From Flavobacteriales bacterium (GTDB taxonomy: Bacteria > Bacteroidota > Bacteroidia > Flavobacteriales_F > PHOS-HE28): a stretch of DNA of 64,000 nucleotides. A program made the translations under genes and the position numbers. Under the pieces are notes generated by a model. That model was not told the DNA's origin. It worked only from the letters and a program-made list of their open reading frames with translations, and ran no database searches. Location: positions 496,001-560,000 of the forward strand of contig CP064979.1 in the NCBI GenBank assembly GCA_016699575.1, written 5' to 3'. Below are positions 54,239-62,031 of this stretch, piece by piece (the first letter of the stretch is position 1; every line of letters begins with the position of its first letter).

Positions 54239-55489
54239 ATGAAACCCAATCTCACTTCAGTCGCTGTGGCGCTCCTCATACCTGCAAGCCGACTGCTCGC
54301 GCAAGTCTCGGAACCCGGCTTCGAGAACAGTAACCAGCATGGTACTTACATCCAATGCGTTGACATCGGATGCAGTGGTTGCACCGGTGATCCTTGGCAG
54401 GGCTATTCCGACATGGCCTCACCGGCCAACAGCTATTTCAGAACACCCCAGCCCGGATTGACCGGGGGAGGCGGATACCAGCCCACAAGCCAATACCACC
54501 CTGCGCCGGAGGACGACATCCCAGGCAATACGCGATACATGGTATTGCGCCTGCACGACAACGCTGCGGTGAACAATGGTGGCTCACTCACCATGGGCGT
54601 TGTCAATCCGTTAGTGATCAGCACTGATCCCGGCTGTGAGTATCAACTGACCATGCGGTGGGCTGCGAAAGCCGGCTACGGAGCCTCTCAGCCCGTTGCC
54701 GATGTGACCATTAGCGCAATACTCGGCACTGACCTACATCTGAACTGTGCCAACTTGGACCACGCGACCGGAACGACGATCGCCACCACTTCGACCACGA
54801 TCATACATGACGGCTCGTCGGACATAGGAACGTGGCTGACCCTCACGGGCAGCGTGGAAGTGGACCAACTGTACAATTCGATCGCGATCGAGGTGACCGT
54901 CTCCAATTTCGACGACGGCAGTGGCTACGACGTGTACTTGGACGATGTGCAACTTGCTAAAGTGGACGAGAACTGCGCACCAACGTGCTGCAATGCCGAA
55001 TGCCCCGCAGATTTCTCCTGCGACGGATCGGTCAACAACACTGATCTGTTGACCTTCATTGGAATATACGGCACTTACACCAACACGATCGAGGACCCGT
55101 GTCTGCAATTGGGCGACTTCGACAATGACGGTGTGGTCGGCGTCGATGATCTTCTGGCGTTCATGGGCTTGTATTATGGTGTCCCGTGCCCAGGTGGCAT
55201 GGTGCAAGAACAGGGTAGCAACATCGCCCCGGAGACCAAAGTCACCGTTATGGAGGCACACGTTCAGCAGAATCCGACCAATGGTCGATTCCTCATTGAG
55301 CATGGTTTGTCCGGAAGCGGTGCCATCGACATCATGCTCATCGATCATACAGGTCGAATGCTCCGCCGCTCCACCGATGCTGACCAGCAGGTCATTGCCC
55401 TCGACGTCACTGGGGAACCTGCCGGCACGTACACCGCTGTCTTCCATCGCAGCGGAACGCTCAGCACCGTCCAGCTCGTCAAGGAATAA
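54239..55489 (+). CDS. T9SS-secreted protein with dockerin-like Asp-rich repeats
   Basis: 416 residues from the ATG at 54239 (signal peptide MKPNLTSVAVALLIPASRLLAQ). A jelly-roll/carbohydrate-binding-like domain fills 25-250 (CEYQLTMRWAAKAGYG, then YDVYLDDVQLAKVDENC). A Cys-rich link (CAPTCCNAECPADFSCDG) leads to two dockerin-like Ca-binding loops, CDGSVNNTDLLTFIGIYG and GDFDNDGVVGVDDLLAFMG. The C-terminus is a T9SS type A sorting domain (VQQNPTNGRFLIEHG to TVQLVKE). Probably a secreted binding protein; substrate unknown. A hairpin follows. Confidence 0.88.
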   Translation: MKPNLTSVAVALLIPASRLLAQVSEPGFENSNQHGTYIQCVDIGCSGCTGDPWQGYSDMASPANSYFRTPQPGLTGGGGYQPTSQYHPAPEDDIPGNTRYMVLRLHDNAAVNNGGSLTMGVVNPLVISTDPGCEYQLTMRWAAKAGYGASQPVADVTISAILGTDLHLNCANLDHATGTTIATTSTTIIHDGSSDIGTWLTLTGSVEVDQLYNSIAIEVTVSNFDDGSGYDVYLDDVQLAKVDENCAPTCCNAECPADFSCDGSVNNTDLLTFIGIYGTYTNTIEDPCLQLGDFDNDGVVGVDDLLAFMGLYYGVPCPGGMVQEQGSNIAPETKVTVMEAHVQQNPTNGRFLIEHGLSGSGAIDIMLIDHTGRMLRRSTDADQQVIALDVTGEPAGTYTAVFHRSGTLSTVQLVKE

Positions 55490-55510
55490 AGGAGCAACGA
55501 CGAAGGGTTG

Positions 55511-55541
55511 CTGCGGCCCGCACCAATGGTGCGGGCCGCAG
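55511..55541 (+). terminator. strong hairpin after the 54239 gene
   Basis: Perfect 14-bp GC-rich stem (55511-55524 with 55528-55541) and 3-nt loop, 22 bp after the stop. No T run follows, so termination efficiency is uncertain. Confidence 0.6.
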
Positions 55542-55660
55542 TGCTTATGACCCAGTCCCGTTCCGGCCAACACGTTACCGGATCGAATTCCGCTGTGCAC
55601 AATACGTCGCTTTCACCACGGACCGAAGCGCCTGGCTTGCGATCACCTGATCACCGACCC

Positions 55661-56246
55661 ATGAAACAGTCCTTGACGCTCATCGCCGGTGTTCTCGTAC
55701 TGCACACCACCGCACAGAAAGCACGCACCGCAGGCGCAACCACCGGCCCTGCCGAAGTACTCCACCGATGCCTTCATCGACCAGCCGCTGAACATGCCCG
55801 ATCCGAACAGTTGGAACGTGCGCGCCTTCCAGTACAACGACAACGTGCCGGGCGATACGCTCTTCAGCGCCTGGCCGCGCGTGGAGTACGATCCGCTTGA
55901 GGACAAGGCCGTGAACGCGTGGACCGACGGCAACGTGAAGGGCCGCGCGCGCTTCGATGCCGAGAACCTGATCACGGCCGTGCCGGTGGCGGCAACATCA
56001 CCGCTCGAGCTGCTCGTGCAGCCCACCGTGGCCGATGCACACGTGACCGTGGTGCACGAGCACGCGGCGGCCGGCGCACAGCTCGAACTGATCGATGCGC
56101 GTGGTGCAGAGGTGCTACGCGCACCGGCCGATGCCACCGGCCGCACGCAGCTGGCGGTGCACGACCTGCCGAGCGGGCGCTATGTGGTGCGTCTTGGTGT
56201 GCGCGGTGGAGCAATGGCCACAGCGCCGTTGGTGGTGGCGCACTGA
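55661..56246 (+). pseudogene. small T9SS-sorted protein interrupted by a frameshift
   Basis: The ATG at 55661 begins a signal peptide (MKQSLTLIAGVLVLHTTAQ), but this frame then loses sense. The next frame carries a typical continuation: QPPALPKYSTDAFIDQPLN, NSWNVRAFQYNDNVPGDTLF, and a full T9SS type A sorting domain (LELLVQPTVADAHVTVVHEH to YVVRLGVRGGAMATAPLVV). The switch must lie between about 55715 and 55745. This is either a one-base assembly error or a recent inactivating mutation. Without the shift the protein would have about 190 residues, mostly sorting domain, so little passenger remains. Confidence 0.7.
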
Positions 56247-56388
56247 AGAACGGTCGGACCGTCGTGCCAGCGCATGATCGGGCGGTCGCGTGCTGTTCAT
56301 GCTGCCGGTGATCGTCCCTGTGCGATCACGGTGTTCACCGTAGCCCCATGTGCCGCGATCTGCCCACTATTGCATCAATAACACGCAC

Positions 56389-57288
56389 ATGAAAACACAC
56401 CTACCCGCCGCTCTCCTCCTCGCCCTCTGCACCGGCACCGCCGCTGCGCAAACCCTCACCGACGCCAACAGCATTCCCCCCGTGGGCTACAGCGAAACGC
56501 GCACCTTCTACAACTCCAGCAACGCCAGCGGGTGGTCGCTCACCGGCACCGGCAACTCGTGGGACGCCACCGATGTGGTGACCTTCGGCCTCAGCGCCAC
56601 CGTGGTGTACCGCGTGCCGGGCGACAGTCCCTTCGCCGGGCTCTACCCCGCCACCACGCTCTGCGCAGAACGCTACCAGAACATGAACACCGAGTGGCGC
56701 CACTACCTGGTGGACGCCGCGCACGCCGAGATGATCGGCATCAGCGCCGAGAACTTCACCGGCGGGCGCACCTATTGCACCTACCCCTTCAGCATCGGCA
56801 GCACGTTCACCGACGACTGGTTCCTCAACGGCAACACCTACACCGACACGTACACCTACGTGGCTTCCGGCGAGGTGGTGGCGCCCTGGGGCACCATCAC
56901 CGATGTGGTGATGTTCGAGACGGGTGGCGGCTTCAGCTACTACCTCTACCTGGCCAACAACCTGCTCGATCCCATCGGCGATTACACGCCCGGCTTCGGC
57001 ATCAACCTCTGGAAGATCGATGTAGGCATGGGCATCAGTGAAGGACCCGCTTTGCAGGTCGGCCTGTGGCCCAACCCCGCCACCGATGAAGTGGTGCTGA
57101 GCATGCCGATGACCAACGGCTTCACTTACACCGTGGTGGACGTGAACGGCAGTGCTGTCCTCAACGGACAAAGCACCGCTGACCGTGCCGTGCTCGATGT
57201 GCGCCACCTGGCCGTCGGCGTGTACCGCGTGGCGACCGTGGATACACGCGGGCAACGGGCTGCGGGCACGGTGGTGGTGGCGCGGTGA
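56389..57288 (+). CDS. T9SS-secreted protein of unknown function
   Basis: 299 residues from the ATG at 56389 (signal peptide MKTHLPAALLLALCTGTAAAQ). Residues 25-215 are a beta-rich domain with many Thr/Tyr/Gly (WSLTGTGNSWDATDVVTFGL, TYCTYPFSIGSTFTDDWFL, NTYTDTYTYVASGEVV). This resembles other Bacteroidota secreted proteins but has no recognised enzyme motif. The C-terminal 75 residues are a T9SS type A sorting domain (VGLWPNPATDEVVLSMP, YTVVDVNGSAVLNG, VGVYRVATV). Secreted or surface-attached; role unknown. Confidence 0.85.
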   Translation: MKTHLPAALLLALCTGTAAAQTLTDANSIPPVGYSETRTFYNSSNASGWSLTGTGNSWDATDVVTFGLSATVVYRVPGDSPFAGLYPATTLCAERYQNMNTEWRHYLVDAAHAEMIGISAENFTGGRTYCTYPFSIGSTFTDDWFLNGNTYTDTYTYVASGEVVAPWGTITDVVMFETGGGFSYYLYLANNLLDPIGDYTPGFGINLWKIDVGMGISEGPALQVGLWPNPATDEVVLSMPMTNGFTYTVVDVNGSAVLNGQSTADRAVLDVRHLAVGVYRVATVDTRGQRAAGTVVVAR

Positions 57289-57482
57289 CGCTATCGAGCG
57301 AAGCGGTGCCTAAGGCGAAGGGTGCGGGTGGGAACGAGCAACAGGGAGCGCATGCGTCATAGACCCGGCTTGACGGGTTGGTGAAAATGCCGGAAGGAAG
57401 AGCGAGGGTGCGTTAAGGAAAGCCAAAACAATGACCAAGAGCCCGATGCTCCCGAACGCGCGCCCGGCTAGATTTGAGAACG

Positions 57483-57998
57483 ATGAAGGCCAGATCGTGG
57501 TGCACCGTTCTGTTGCTCGGCGTGTTGGCCCATGCGGTGGGCCAAGGAGCACGCGACCAGGTGTTCAAGATCGGCGGGGTCTATTTCGCCGATTGCAAGC
57601 AGCTGGTGGGCAGCGAGGGCGCCGTGCTGCTCAACGTGGGCGACTGGCGCGGTGCGGCCACCGATGTTGATATGGACGTGCGCGGCGAACGCGGCCAACG
57701 AATGGCCGTGGTGCGCAATGGACAGGTGGTGTTCGGCGATACGGCCCGCTACAGAGTGCAGCGCGACGATATCACCTTCGTGCTGTGGGATGCGCAGACC
57801 GGACGCGTCATCTGCCTGTTGCGGCACTGGAAACCGGACTCGCCCCGCTTCAAACGGCAGGTGAACGTGAGCCTCGATGTGTTCACCTCGGACGGACGCG
57901 TGTTCCACTGCGATCCCGAGCACTCCGACCTGCCCGCCATGGAAATGAACCGTACCAACACCTTCATCGGCAAGGAAGTGGGCCTCGAACTGGAATGA
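57483..57998 (+). CDS. secreted protein of unknown function, upstream of a trypsin-like protease
   Basis: 171 residues from the ATG at 57483 (signal peptide MKARSWCTVLLLGVLAHAVGQG). The mature part is beta-rich, with QVFKIGGVYFADCKQLVG and RGQRMAVVRNGQVVFGD, then YRVQRDDITFVLWDAQTGRVICLLRHW. No family is recognised. The stop lies 1 bp before the ATG of the trypsin-like protease gene, so the two are probably expressed together and this protein might be a partner or substrate. Confidence 0.72.
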   Translation: MKARSWCTVLLLGVLAHAVGQGARDQVFKIGGVYFADCKQLVGSEGAVLLNVGDWRGAATDVDMDVRGERGQRMAVVRNGQVVFGDTARYRVQRDDITFVLWDAQTGRVICLLRHWKPDSPRFKRQVNVSLDVFTSDGRVFHCDPEHSDLPAMEMNRTNTFIGKEVGLELE

Positions 57999-57999
57999 C

Positions 58000-59019
58000 A
58001 TGCGCGTTGCGTTGAACATCGCCCTTGTTGCCGCGCTGCTGAGCTGCGCACCGCTGCGGGCCCAGGACGATATCGGCGGTGTGGCCATCTACGAGCGCGT
58101 GAGCCCCGCCGTGGTGCAGGTGTTCGCCTACGGGCACGACCTGGTGCAACGCGGCCGTGCCAGCGGTGTGATCCTGCGCGACAAGGGATGGCTCATCACC
58201 AATTACCACGCAACGGGCAAGGGCACCGACATCAGTGCGCGCCGTGGCGACGACAACCTCAACATGCTGCACGTGGTACGCGCCGATAGCACGTTGGACA
58301 TCGTGGTGCTGGCCATCGATACCATCAACGCACCGGATTGGTACAGCACGGTGCCGCTCCTTCCCCGCGCAAGGCCCAACGACGTGCACGAAGGCGGACC
58401 GGTGTACGCCATCGGCAATCCCTACGGCTTCACCAACACCATCAGCCGGGGCATCGTAAGCGGATTGCGGCAGGACAGCGTGTACAATTTCATCCAGACC
58501 GACGCGGCCATCTCGCCCGGCAACAGCGGCGGCGCACTGGTGAACGGGCGCGGTGAGCTCATCGGCATGCCCACCTGGCAATACGGCTCGGCGCGCGCCC
58601 AGAACCTCAACTTCGCCATCCCCATCGCCGAGGTGCTGGAGTGGCCCGCGGAGAACGCCCGCAAGGACTTCGAACTGGTGGACCCCGACGACCCGCTGAT
58701 AGCAGGCGGCCGCGCGCTGCGCAACGGCAACCACCGCGCGGCCATCGACCACTTCACGCGGATGGGAAAGAAGGAAGTGCGGGACTGGCACCTGGGCCTC
58801 TATTACACGGGCGTGGCCTACGAGTTCCTTCACCAGCCCGATAGCGCGAACGCCTGCTACCTCAGTGCCGCCAGGCTGGATCCGCGTTTCGCCCGGGCGC
58901 ATTGGCGCAGCAGCCTCATCTTCCTCGACAAGGGCCACTGGGAACTGGCCGTCGAAGCCCAAGGCAAGGCCTACGCCATCGAACCGCACTTGCGGTCGGC
59001 ACACCGGAAGCAGTACTGA
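58000..59019 (+). CDS. periplasmic trypsin-like serine protease with C-terminal TPR-like helices
   Basis: 339 residues with a signal peptide (MRVALNIALVAALLSCAPLRAQ). The S1C/DegP-like triad is visible: His70 in LITNYHATG, Asp100 in STLDIVVLAI and Ser176 in ISPGNSGGALV. GNPYGFTNTISRGIVSGL matches the DegP core. In place of PDZ domains the last 100 residues contain two TPR-like helical pairs (GRALRNGNHRAAIDHFTRMG, LYYTGVAYEFLHQPDSANACY). Probably a periplasmic housekeeping or regulatory protease. Its start is 1 bp after the preceding stop. Confidence 0.9.
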   Translation: MRVALNIALVAALLSCAPLRAQDDIGGVAIYERVSPAVVQVFAYGHDLVQRGRASGVILRDKGWLITNYHATGKGTDISARRGDDNLNMLHVVRADSTLDIVVLAIDTINAPDWYSTVPLLPRARPNDVHEGGPVYAIGNPYGFTNTISRGIVSGLRQDSVYNFIQTDAAISPGNSGGALVNGRGELIGMPTWQYGSARAQNLNFAIPIAEVLEWPAENARKDFELVDPDDPLIAGGRALRNGNHRAAIDHFTRMGKKEVRDWHLGLYYTGVAYEFLHQPDSANACYLSAARLDPRFARAHWRSSLIFLDKGHWELAVEAQGKAYAIEPHLRSAHRKQY

Positions 59020-59152
59020 GGGAGGTTGGAGCGCTGTGCGGCTGGTACCTGCGCGCTCAAGCGTGTGCGCGGTTCTCTTGGCCCGCGTGAAGCGGTGAAA
59101 GTGGCGGATGCCTCCGGGCGTTGCAATGCGTTGAGCACAAGGCCGTTCAACC

Positions 59153-59220
59153 TTGCGCATTCTTCATTGCTCATTGCTCATTGCACATTCCCCATTGCCC
59201 ATTGCGCGTTCCTCATTCGG
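59153..59220. repeat. degenerate short tandem repeat of CATTGC/CATTCC units
   Basis: Seven or eight imperfect units of 8-10 bp (TCATTGC, GCACATTCC, CCCATTGC, GCGCGTTCC...). Too short and too even for CRISPR spacers. Confidence 0.7.
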
Positions 59221-59292
59221 CATGCAGAGGGCATGGGCAGCGGCTGATCGTCCAGGGGTTGCGTATGAGGGAGTGAGCGTCGAAGGATTTTC

Positions 59293-59327
59293 TCCTCCAC
59301 CTTTTTCTTGATAAAAAGGTGGAGCCA
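59293..59327. repeat. hairpin repeat, copy 1
   Basis: Perfect 12-bp arms CTCCACCTTTTT (59295-59306) and AAAAAGGTGGAG (59313-59324) with a 6-nt loop. Flanks TC and CCA are shared with copy 2. Confidence 0.8.
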
Positions 59328-59428
59328 ATTGCTTCCCCTCGCCGAGCCTCGGGGCAGGCTAACAAAGCAGCAATGTGTCGCCTTAGCGCACAAGCCGTGC
59401 GCTCGGTGCGGCGGCCAGGGAGTTTCCT

Positions 59429-59463
59429 TCCTCCACCTTTTCCTTGATGAAAAGGTGGAGCCA
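59429..59463. repeat. hairpin repeat, copy 2
   Basis: 11-bp arms CTCCACCTTTT (59431-59441) and AAAAGGTGGAG (59450-59460), loop CCTTGATG. Direct repeat of copy 1 with two base differences, 136 bp away. Confidence 0.8.
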
Positions 59464-59681
59464 AAAATCAACCGCGATCAAAGTCTGGACGGCTCGGCTA
59501 CCACACACGCTCTGCGCACGGGCACGCCGACCGTCCAGCCCGCGCTGATCGCGGGGACCCACCGCACGTGAAAGCCGCAATGCTGTGCAAGAAAGACCTA
59601 GGTGGGACTCTGGTGCAGTAGCAAGACTTCACTTGTCCCGCGTGAAGCGGTAAGCGTGCCGCAGGGCGAAGGGGTTGGACC

Positions 59682-60038
59682 TCACGGCTCCTCATCGTGC
59701 GCCAACGGCAGTTCGGGCACCAGGTCCCAGACCATGCTGCCTACATGGTAGCTGAACCATTCGGTGAAGCGTTGCCAACTGCGGTCCTGGGGCCATTGGT
59801 CGGGATCGGTGCATACACCGAAGAGTTCCATCTCGAAGATGAACGGGGCATGGCGCTTGACAACCGTGCTCAGGTCCTTCACCGCGAAGTCGTCGTGGAT
59901 GGCGAAGGCCATGGCTTCCATGTCGGCCGCTGTCAGCGGCGTGCTGTCCTTGAAGATGCTATTTGCCCAATCGTAGAACGGTTGCTTGGGCAAGATGCTG
60001 ATGTACGCGCGGTTGATGGTGCTGATCTCCTTTTCCAT
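59682..60038 (-). CDS. small protein of unknown function
   Basis: 118 residues from the ATG at 60038, chosen because the upstream part of this frame is Ser/Thr/Pro nonsense opposite a gene remnant. MEKEISTINRAYISILPKQPF, YDWANSIFKDSTPLTAADME, HAPFIFEMELFGVCTDPDQWP and SWQRFTEWFSYHVGSMVWDL form a compact alpha/beta-looking sequence with many aromatics, typical of a soluble cytoplasmic protein. I do not recognise the family. Its composition is that of a real gene. It follows a truncated gene fragment by 40 bp. Confidence 0.72.
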   Translation of the reverse strand: MEKEISTINRAYISILPKQPFYDWANSIFKDSTPLTAADMEAMAFAIHDDFAVKDLSTVVKRHAPFIFEMELFGVCTDPDQWPQDRSWQRFTEWFSYHVGSMVWDLVPELPLAHDEEP

Positions 60039-60078
60039 TTGCAAGGTCTTCGCGGCGTGCAAGGAAAGGGCAAATCCA

Positions 60079-60291
60079 TCACCCGAACAGCCGCGGCTGC
60101 CCGTCATCGGGGCCGTGGGAATACCGGTAGCCGCCATCGGCGTTGGGGTCTTGCAAGCCGCCGTAGTGGTTGATGACGTCGTGCAGCATGCCGTGGGTGG
60201 CGGGCATTTCGCCGTAGAGTTTGGAACGGGTGAAGTGCAGGATGCGCCAGCAGATGGTGGCCAGGAGGTTCGCAACCGGCCCGGATGCATC
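60079..60291 (-). pseudogene. truncated gene fragment (start missing)
   Basis: A 70-codon frame from just after a stop at 60292-60294 to a stop at 60079-60081 translates to protein-like sequence: VANLLATICWRILHFTRSKL, GEMPATHGMLHDVINHYGGL, DGGYRYSHGPDDGQPRLFG. It has no ATG near its beginning and no ribosome site. It abuts the terminator of the cytolysin gene. It looks like the 3' end of a gene whose front has been lost. Family not recognised. Confidence 0.45.
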
Positions 60292-60324
60292 CTACTCGCA
60301 CCTAGCTCCACAGCGAACCCAACG

Positions 60325-60354
60325 ACGAACGCCCCCGATGTCGGGGGCGTTCGT
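60325..60354 (-). terminator. terminator hairpin of the cytolysin-like gene
   Basis: Perfect 14-bp GC-rich stem (60325-60338 with 60341-60354) and 2-nt formal loop, 22 bp past the stop at 60376. No T run follows on the minus strand. Confidence 0.75.
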
Positions 60355-60375
60355 GCGGATCGAGTTCACCACTGG

Positions 60376-62031
60376 CTACTGATCGACCAAGGTCACAGGG
60401 AACGCTTTGAATTTGACCTTCATGTAGGCCCGTTCTTCCGACATGTCGCAAGGCAGATCATCCCCGTCCGTATCGCCGTTGATGATGATCTGGTCGATGA
60501 ACCCGCTGTTGATGTTCAGTGTCTCGGCGGAGTGCGAGGGGTTGCCACCCTCCATGTAGTTCAGGCTGAACAGTTGGTTGACATCGATGGTTGAGATGCG
60601 CTTGCCATTGGGCGCGGTGTAGAGCGTATGCACCTGGTTGCACTCGGCTTGGGTGTCGTTGCCGGGGTTCATGGTGATCGTCTCATCGAAGAGGATGTCC
60701 GCGACTACTTCCACTCTGGTGCCATCCTGGCTTATCTGCAATTGGAACGTTCCGGTGACTTCAGGTCCGTTCCCGCCGAATTCTTCATCGCCAGCGGTAT
60801 GGATCGGCGGAAAGTCGCGCCATGACCCGTTCTGGATGTTGGCGGTAACAATGTCGCCGGCGAGCTGGCACTCCTGCACGCTGTATTCGGAGATGGTGAC
60901 GAAATCAACGATGGAGTTGTCGCTGAGGCGGCGCGCGGTGAAAGCGATGGGCACGCCAGGCGATGTAGGCGAGAACTCGCCACCCGACGTGATGATGTTG
61001 TTGATGTCACCAGCCGCCAAGCCCAATGATGCACCACCAGCGGAACCACCGACAACGAAGGCATTGATGCTCTTCTCCTCGAGCGACTGGAAGGATGAGT
61101 TGGTGAAGTCAACGGATGCACTTGCGCCGAAACCGCTCCACGAAGCGCTGAGCGCAGCCTCCACTTCCTGGGAGCTGGAGCTCGTCTCGATGGTGATGTA
61201 GATCATGCGGCCGTACGTGACGCTGGCCACGTACACCGGGCAGCGCGGCGCCAGCTGGTTGAAGTCCGGGAGATCGCCGAACCACTCGTCCGGGTTCGCC
61301 TTGGGGGCAATGTCCATGGTGTAGTAGAGCTGTGCCACCTTGAGCAGGTACTTCGTGCGCTGCTGCACATTGTTCCAGGCGTAGCTACCGTCGATCTGGC
61401 CGCCCCAACCGCCCACGTGCGCGCCGATGCGTCCTACCACTTCCTCACGCGCCTTCACCTCATGCGACTCGTACAGGATGTACGCGGGCGCGGTGCCTGG
61501 GAGCGCGGTGTTGACGAACGTGTTGTGGATGGCGTTGTAGGCGGCCAGGCTCGGATCCTCCATGATGTACGAGGATGGTGAGCCGCCCGTGTTCAGCGTG
61601 GTGGTGATGGTGACCGGCATGCGGTTGTTGAACACCAGTGGGGTCCATGCCCCGCTTTGCGTGCTGCCGCCATCGATGAAACTGCCGGGCCATGTGACGG
61701 CGTTGGGATTGAAGATGGCCACTTCACTAAAGCTCGCTCCCATCTGATAGCTCTGCGTGGTGCAGTCCCACGCCTGGCTACCTACCACTTGCGTGCTCTC
61801 CGCAACGGCTCCGATCTGCACGGGCGGATCAATAGGTGCTGGTGCCGTGATGCAACCGCCAGTGGCGATCATCGCATTGTTGAAGTCGCCGCGCAGCGAA
61901 TCATCGATGACGCCGAACACCACTTCGCTGCTGGGTGCGATCGTTGGTACTTCAAGGGGTTCTTTCTTGCACGCACTGGTCATGAGCGTGGCCGCGACGG
62001 TGATCGCGAACAGGACTTTTATCGTTTTCAT
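60376..62031 (-). CDS. cholesterol-dependent-cytolysin-like pore-forming lipoprotein
   Basis: 551 residues. A lipoprotein signal peptide ends at Cys21 (ATLMTSAC), followed by KKE, like Bacteroidota surface-export signals. Residues 100-385 align with the thiol-activated cytolysin core: NPNAVTWPGSFIDGG, YLLKVAQLYYTMDI, PVYVASVTYGRMIYI (265-279), IETSSSSQEVEAALSAS, AFVVGGSAGGASLG (the glycine hinge) and GGEFSPTSPGVPIAFTAR (350-367). The usual domain 4 with its Trp-rich undecapeptide is absent. A different C-terminal domain of about 150 residues, with an Asp-rich NGDTDGDDL loop, takes its place. The start overlaps the stop of the upstream barrel gene (TAATG). Confidence 0.9.
   Translation of the reverse strand: MKTIKVLFAITVAATLMTSACKKEPLEVPTIAPSSEVVFGVIDDSLRGDFNNAMIATGGCITAPAPIDPPVQIGAVAESTQVVGSQAWDCTTQSYQMGASFSEVAIFNPNAVTWPGSFIDGGSTQSGAWTPLVFNNRMPVTITTTLNTGGSPSSYIMEDPSLAAYNAIHNTFVNTALPGTAPAYILYESHEVKAREEVVGRIGAHVGGWGGQIDGSYAWNNVQQRTKYLLKVAQLYYTMDIAPKANPDEWFGDLPDFNQLAPRCPVYVASVTYGRMIYITIETSSSSQEVEAALSASWSGFGASASVDFTNSSFQSLEEKSINAFVVGGSAGGASLGLAAGDINNIITSGGEFSPTSPGVPIAFTARRLSDNSIVDFVTISEYSVQECQLAGDIVTANIQNGSWRDFPPIHTAGDEEFGGNGPEVTGTFQLQISQDGTRVEVVADILFDETITMNPGNDTQAECNQVHTLYTAPNGKRISTIDVNQLFSLNYMEGGNPSHSAETLNINSGFIDQIIINGDTDGDDLPCDMSEERAYMKVKFKAFPVTLVDQ

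Larger units (their letters stand above)
59020..59681. other. non-coding, repeat-rich intergenic region
   Basis: 662 bp with no plausible gene: the frames that cross it are short and mainly translate the repeats. It holds a CATTGC-type tandem stretch (59153-59220) and two copies of a hairpin with the same arms (59293-59327 and 59429-59463). The rest shows no signal I can identify. Confidence 0.7.

Noticed and set aside
29205..57288. Core type IX secretion genes
   Set aside because: Only substrates (sorting-domain proteins) are present. No PorT, PorU, PorV, SprA or GldKLMN homolog was seen in the window.
59153..59220. Possible CRISPR array
   Set aside because: Units are 8-10 bp, degenerate and without spacers, and there are no cas genes.
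60376..62031. Classical cholesterol-binding cytolysin
   Set aside because: No Trp-rich undecapeptide and no domain 4, so cholesterol binding should not be assumed.
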